From: Bacteroides cellulosilyticus
Lineage (GTDB): Bacteria > Bacteroidota > Bacteroidia > Bacteroidales > Bacteroidaceae
NCBI RefSeq assembly: GCF_020091405.1
Contig: NZ_CP081903.1
Location: 1,240,001-1,304,000, forward strand
DNA length: 64,000 nt
Direction of reading: 5' to 3'
The translations under genes were made by a program, and so were the position numbers. The stretch's first letter is position 1; each line of letters opens with the position of its first letter. The notes under the pieces were generated by a model. It did not search any database and was not told the DNA's origin. It saw only the letters and a list, made by a program, of their open reading frames with translations. Shown here in pieces: positions 61,895 to 64,000 of this stretch.

Positions 61895-63142
61895 TCAGCG
61901 ATAAATTAACGTCGACAGATAATCTTCTGCAAACATCTCATTCGCCACTTCCAGCAAAATCTCCGGAGTAATTTGTTCAATACGTTGATAAACAGCTTCG
62001 GAGCTTTCATACTTATTATAGTGCAGGAAAGTCTTCGCCATGCCGAGAGCATTGTTCTCATTATTATCCGAAGCTACACCTATTTGTCCGATAAGCTGCT
62101 TCTTCGCAGCTGCGAGTTGTAGCGAAGTCATCTTTGTATCACGCAGATTTTTAAGTTCTTTCATCACCAAACGCATACAAGTATCCACATCATCGGGATC
62201 GCAACCAAAATAAGTGCAGAAAACCCCGGTATCCGTATAAGAAGTCAGGTTAGACTCTACATTATAGACAAGGCCGCGACGCTCACGCAGAGAAACATTC
62301 AAGCGACTGTTCATGCCAGGCCCGCCAAGAATATTATTCAATAGATAGAGCGCGGTGCGCTTATCATCGTAAGCATTATAGCCACGGCTGCCTATCATCA
62401 CATGAGCCTGATGCGTATCCTTATGCACCACCAGTTTTTCGGGCGTATAAAGAGACGGCGGAGTACGACGGTTATCCACCGTCACCGCCGGAATATCAGC
62501 AAGCAGTTTCTCTGCCCAACGGATGATTTGCTTGAAATACAGGTTTCCCCACACAAAGAACACCATATTCCCCGGATGATAGAAACGGGAAGTAAACGCA
62601 GCGGCATCTTCGCTGTGAAAGGTCTTCAGCAGCTCAGGATTCCCCAGGATATTGCGTCCCAACGGATGTCCTCGGAAGATTAAATCCTCAAAATCATCGA
62701 AAATAAGTTCGGAAGGGGTGTCTTCATAAGATTGGATCTCATCAATAATCACTTCCGTTTCCTTTTCAATCTCACGTTGCGGAAAAGTAGAGTGAAAGAC
62801 AATATCCGCCAGTAACTCGAACGCACGGCCGAAATGTTCGGTAAGAAAAGCAGAGTAGATCACTGTTTCCTCCTTGTTGGTATAAGCATTCAGGTCACCG
62901 CCCACATTCTCCATACGGTTGAGTATATGCCAGGCTTTCCGCTTCTGAGTACCCTTAAAAATAAGATGTTCCACAAAATGCGCCATGCCCTGTTCATTCT
63001 CCAATTCATCACGGGTTCCGGCATCAACTGCAAAACCACAGTAAGCCACATCGGAAAATGACGGTTGGTGAATAATACGCAAACCATTGGCAAGAGTATA
63101 TTGATGGTGTCCCAGCAAGGGTAATAGTGCTAACTTCTTCAT
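61895..63142 (-). CDS. M16 family zinc peptidase
   Basis: 415 aa from the ATG at 63142 (MKKLALLPLLGHHQYTLANGLRII); the longer frame to 63223 starts within the promoter region and is unlikely. The inverted zinc motif is HFVEH (His55, Glu58, His59), with the third ligand in ETEVIIDE. The C-terminal half has the R/Y pair region with SRLNVSLRERRGLVYNVES. Single ~415-residue M16B-type subunit, processing small peptides or transit-like sequences; no signal peptide, so cytoplasmic or attached to a partner. Gene is divergent from the SIS isomerase and convergent with the ATPase pseudogene (7-nt gap). Confidence 0.92.
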   Translation of the reverse strand: MKKLALLPLLGHHQYTLANGLRIIHQPSFSDVAYCGFAVDAGTRDELENEQGMAHFVEHLIFKGTQKRKAWHILNRMENVGGDLNAYTNKEETVIYSAFLTEHFGRAFELLADIVFHSTFPQREIEKETEVIIDEIQSYEDTPSELIFDDFEDLIFRGHPLGRNILGNPELLKTFHSEDAAAFTSRFYHPGNMVFFVWGNLYFKQIIRWAEKLLADIPAVTVDNRRTPPSLYTPEKLVVHKDTHQAHVMIGSRGYNAYDDKRTALYLLNNILGGPGMNSRLNVSLRERRGLVYNVESNLTSYTDTGVFCTYFGCDPDDVDTCMRLVMKELKNLRDTKMTSLQLAAAKKQLIGQIGVASDNNENNALGMAKTFLHYNKYESSEAVYQRIEQITPEILLEVANEMFAEDYLSTLIYR

Positions 63143-63169
63143 TCTGACGTTTGAAACTAATTGAGGGCG

Positions 63170-63177
63170 CAAAGATA
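63170..63177 (-). promoter_or_regulatory. Predicted -7 box (TATCTTTG) of the M16 gene
   Basis: Exact TAnnTTTG on the minus strand, 27 nt before the ATG at 63142; it supports that start over the upstream one. Confidence 0.55.
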
Positions 63178-63297
63178 GCGCAATTTGACGAGGTCCCCTT
63201 ATCTTCGCAAAGCAAAAATACAATAAAACTTATTGCCATTTATGGAAAATTGCAGATATTTGTAGGCTATAACCTAACTACTAACAAAAATAGTATA

Positions 63298-63903
63298 ATG
63301 ATTGAATCCATTCAAGAGCTTTTGCAGAAAGAGGCACAAGCCGTACTGAACATCCCCGTGACAGACGCTTACGAGCGTGCGGTAGAACTTATCGTGGAAC
63401 AGATTCATCGGCGGAAAGGAAAACTGGTGACCTCAGGTATGGGAAAAGCCGGGCAGATTGCCATGAACATTGCTACGACATTCTGTTCCACAGGTATTCC
63501 TTCCGTATTTCTGCACCCCAGCGAAGCACAACACGGAGACTTGGGCATCTTGCAGGAGAACGACCTGCTGTTGCTGATTTCCAATTCCGGTAAGACGCGT
63601 GAAATCGTTGAACTTACACAATTGGCTCATAATCTGAACCCAGACCTCAAGTTTATTGTTATTACCGGAAATCCGGACAGTCCGTTGGCACACGAGTCCG
63701 ATGTATGCCTCAGCACAGGAAAACCAAAGGAAGTTTGTGCTTTAGGTATGACTCCCACCACTTCGACCACTGTGATGACCGTTATCGGTGACATCCTTGT
63801 GGTACAAGTCATGAAACAGACAGGATTTACTATTGGAGACTACTCCAAACGCCATCACGGTGGCTATTTGGGTGAAAAATCAAGAAAATTATGCGAAAAG
63901 TAA
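63298..63903 (+). CDS. SIS-domain sugar phosphate isomerase (KdsD/KpsF-like, no CBS domains)
   Basis: 201 aa from the ATG at 63298 (MIESIQELLQKEAQAVLNIP); a frame-open start at 63151 lies in the promoter region. SIS motifs: LVTSGMGKAGQIAMNIATTFCSTG, FLHPSEAQHGDLGIL, LLISNSGKTREIVEL, CLSTGKPKEVCALGMTPTTSTTVM. The GMGKAG and EAxHGDLG elements are those of arabinose-5-phosphate isomerases. CBS domains of the E. coli enzyme are missing, as is usual in Bacteroides. It makes D-arabinose 5-phosphate for Kdo synthesis (inferred). It overlaps the following kinase gene by 13 nt. Confidence 0.88.
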   Translation: MIESIQELLQKEAQAVLNIPVTDAYERAVELIVEQIHRRKGKLVTSGMGKAGQIAMNIATTFCSTGIPSVFLHPSEAQHGDLGILQENDLLLLISNSGKTREIVELTQLAHNLNPDLKFIVITGNPDSPLAHESDVCLSTGKPKEVCALGMTPTTSTTVMTVIGDILVVQVMKQTGFTIGDYSKRHHGGYLGEKSRKLCEK

Positions 63904-64000
63904 TTGGTATAGGAGAAACGATTCTTGACATCATTTTCCGCAACGGCCAGCCGACAGCTGCCGTACCGGGCGGTTCAGTATTCAATGGCGTCGTGTCATT
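63891..64000 (+). CDS. PfkB-family carbohydrate kinase, N-terminal part
   Basis: ATG at 63891 overlaps the isomerase gene end by 13 nt. The 36 residues visible (RKVIGIGETILDIIFRNG, PTAAVPGGSVFNG) are the start of a PfkB/ribokinase sugar kinase: the GIGE N-terminal strand and the GGS substrate loop. The rest lies past the window edge, so the substrate is unknown; fructokinase-like is common. Confidence 0.85.
   Translation, partial: MRKVIGIGETILDIIFRNGQPTAAVPGGSVFNGVVS

Overview
The window reads as a chromosome segment of a gut Bacteroides (sensu lato); no species is assigned. The evidence is SusC/SusD pairs, many lipoproteins with Bacteroides-type lipoboxes, TAnnTTTG-type -7 promoter boxes, weak Shine-Dalgarno sequences, Mfa-type fimbriae, NVEALA peptides, a SusR-like regulator and GH30/GH3/GH5/GH2 enzymes.

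Layout. (1) 1-16.4 kb: a polysaccharide utilisation locus (PUL). A divergent periplasmic sensor (cut by the window start) faces GH30, surface glycan-binding lipoprotein, SusC, SusD, GH2, an alginate-lyase-family/GH88 fusion, an SDR and mannonate dehydratase UxuA. Together these suggest capture of a glucuronate-containing glucan-like polymer, lyase cleavage, removal of the unsaturated uronate, release of glucuronate or another sugar by GH2, and entry of uronate into the fructuronate-mannonate-KDG route. (2) 16.4-21.3 kb: a small accessory region with a lone nucleotidyltransferase, a five-copy 22-bp repeat array, two small hypothetical proteins, a long structured leader and two paralogous HTH-like regulators. 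(3) 21.3-32.5 kb: a seven-gene Mfa-type fimbrial operon on the minus strand (DUF3575, DUF3868/OmpA, Mfa1, Mfa2, two accessory fimbrillins, a large tip-like protein), with an attenuator-like hairpin after the major subunit. (4) 32.5-33.5 kb: an intergenic region packed with three long inverted repeats. (5) 33.5-40.3 kb: a second glucan cluster (SusR-like regulator, GH30, GH5, GH3) with no SusC/D of its own. (6) 40.4-43.7 kb: a membrane acyltransferase, queH, a KilA-N gene lodged beside a decayed second copy of the queH 3' end, and a small HTH protein. (7) 43.7-53.1 kb: an NVEALA peptide locus: short Cys-containing precursors, each placed directly before a six-bladed propeller (BF3164-like) lipoprotein, plus a thioredoxin/DUF1573 lipoprotein, a dedicated type I signal peptidase, an O-antigen-ligase-like membrane protein and a membrane-anchored winged-helix regulator. 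(8) 53.2-58.5 kb: two paralogous transglutaminase-fold lipoproteins around a lipoprotein that looks like a GH51 arabinofuranosidase stripped of its catalytic barrel. (9) 59-64 kb: DUF6266 protein with a run-on C-terminus, a phosphodiesterase, an ATPase pseudogene lacking Walker A, an M16 protease, a SIS-domain isomerase and the start of a PfkB kinase.

The best candidate for an under-described system is the NVEALA/propeller/signal-peptidase locus. Its modular peptide-plus-propeller pairing, a promoter with a 12-bp inverted repeat just upstream, and a TTG-initiated overlapping gene are all visible in the sequence. Its function is not known from sequence alone. All domain names come from recognition of sequence patterns without a database search.
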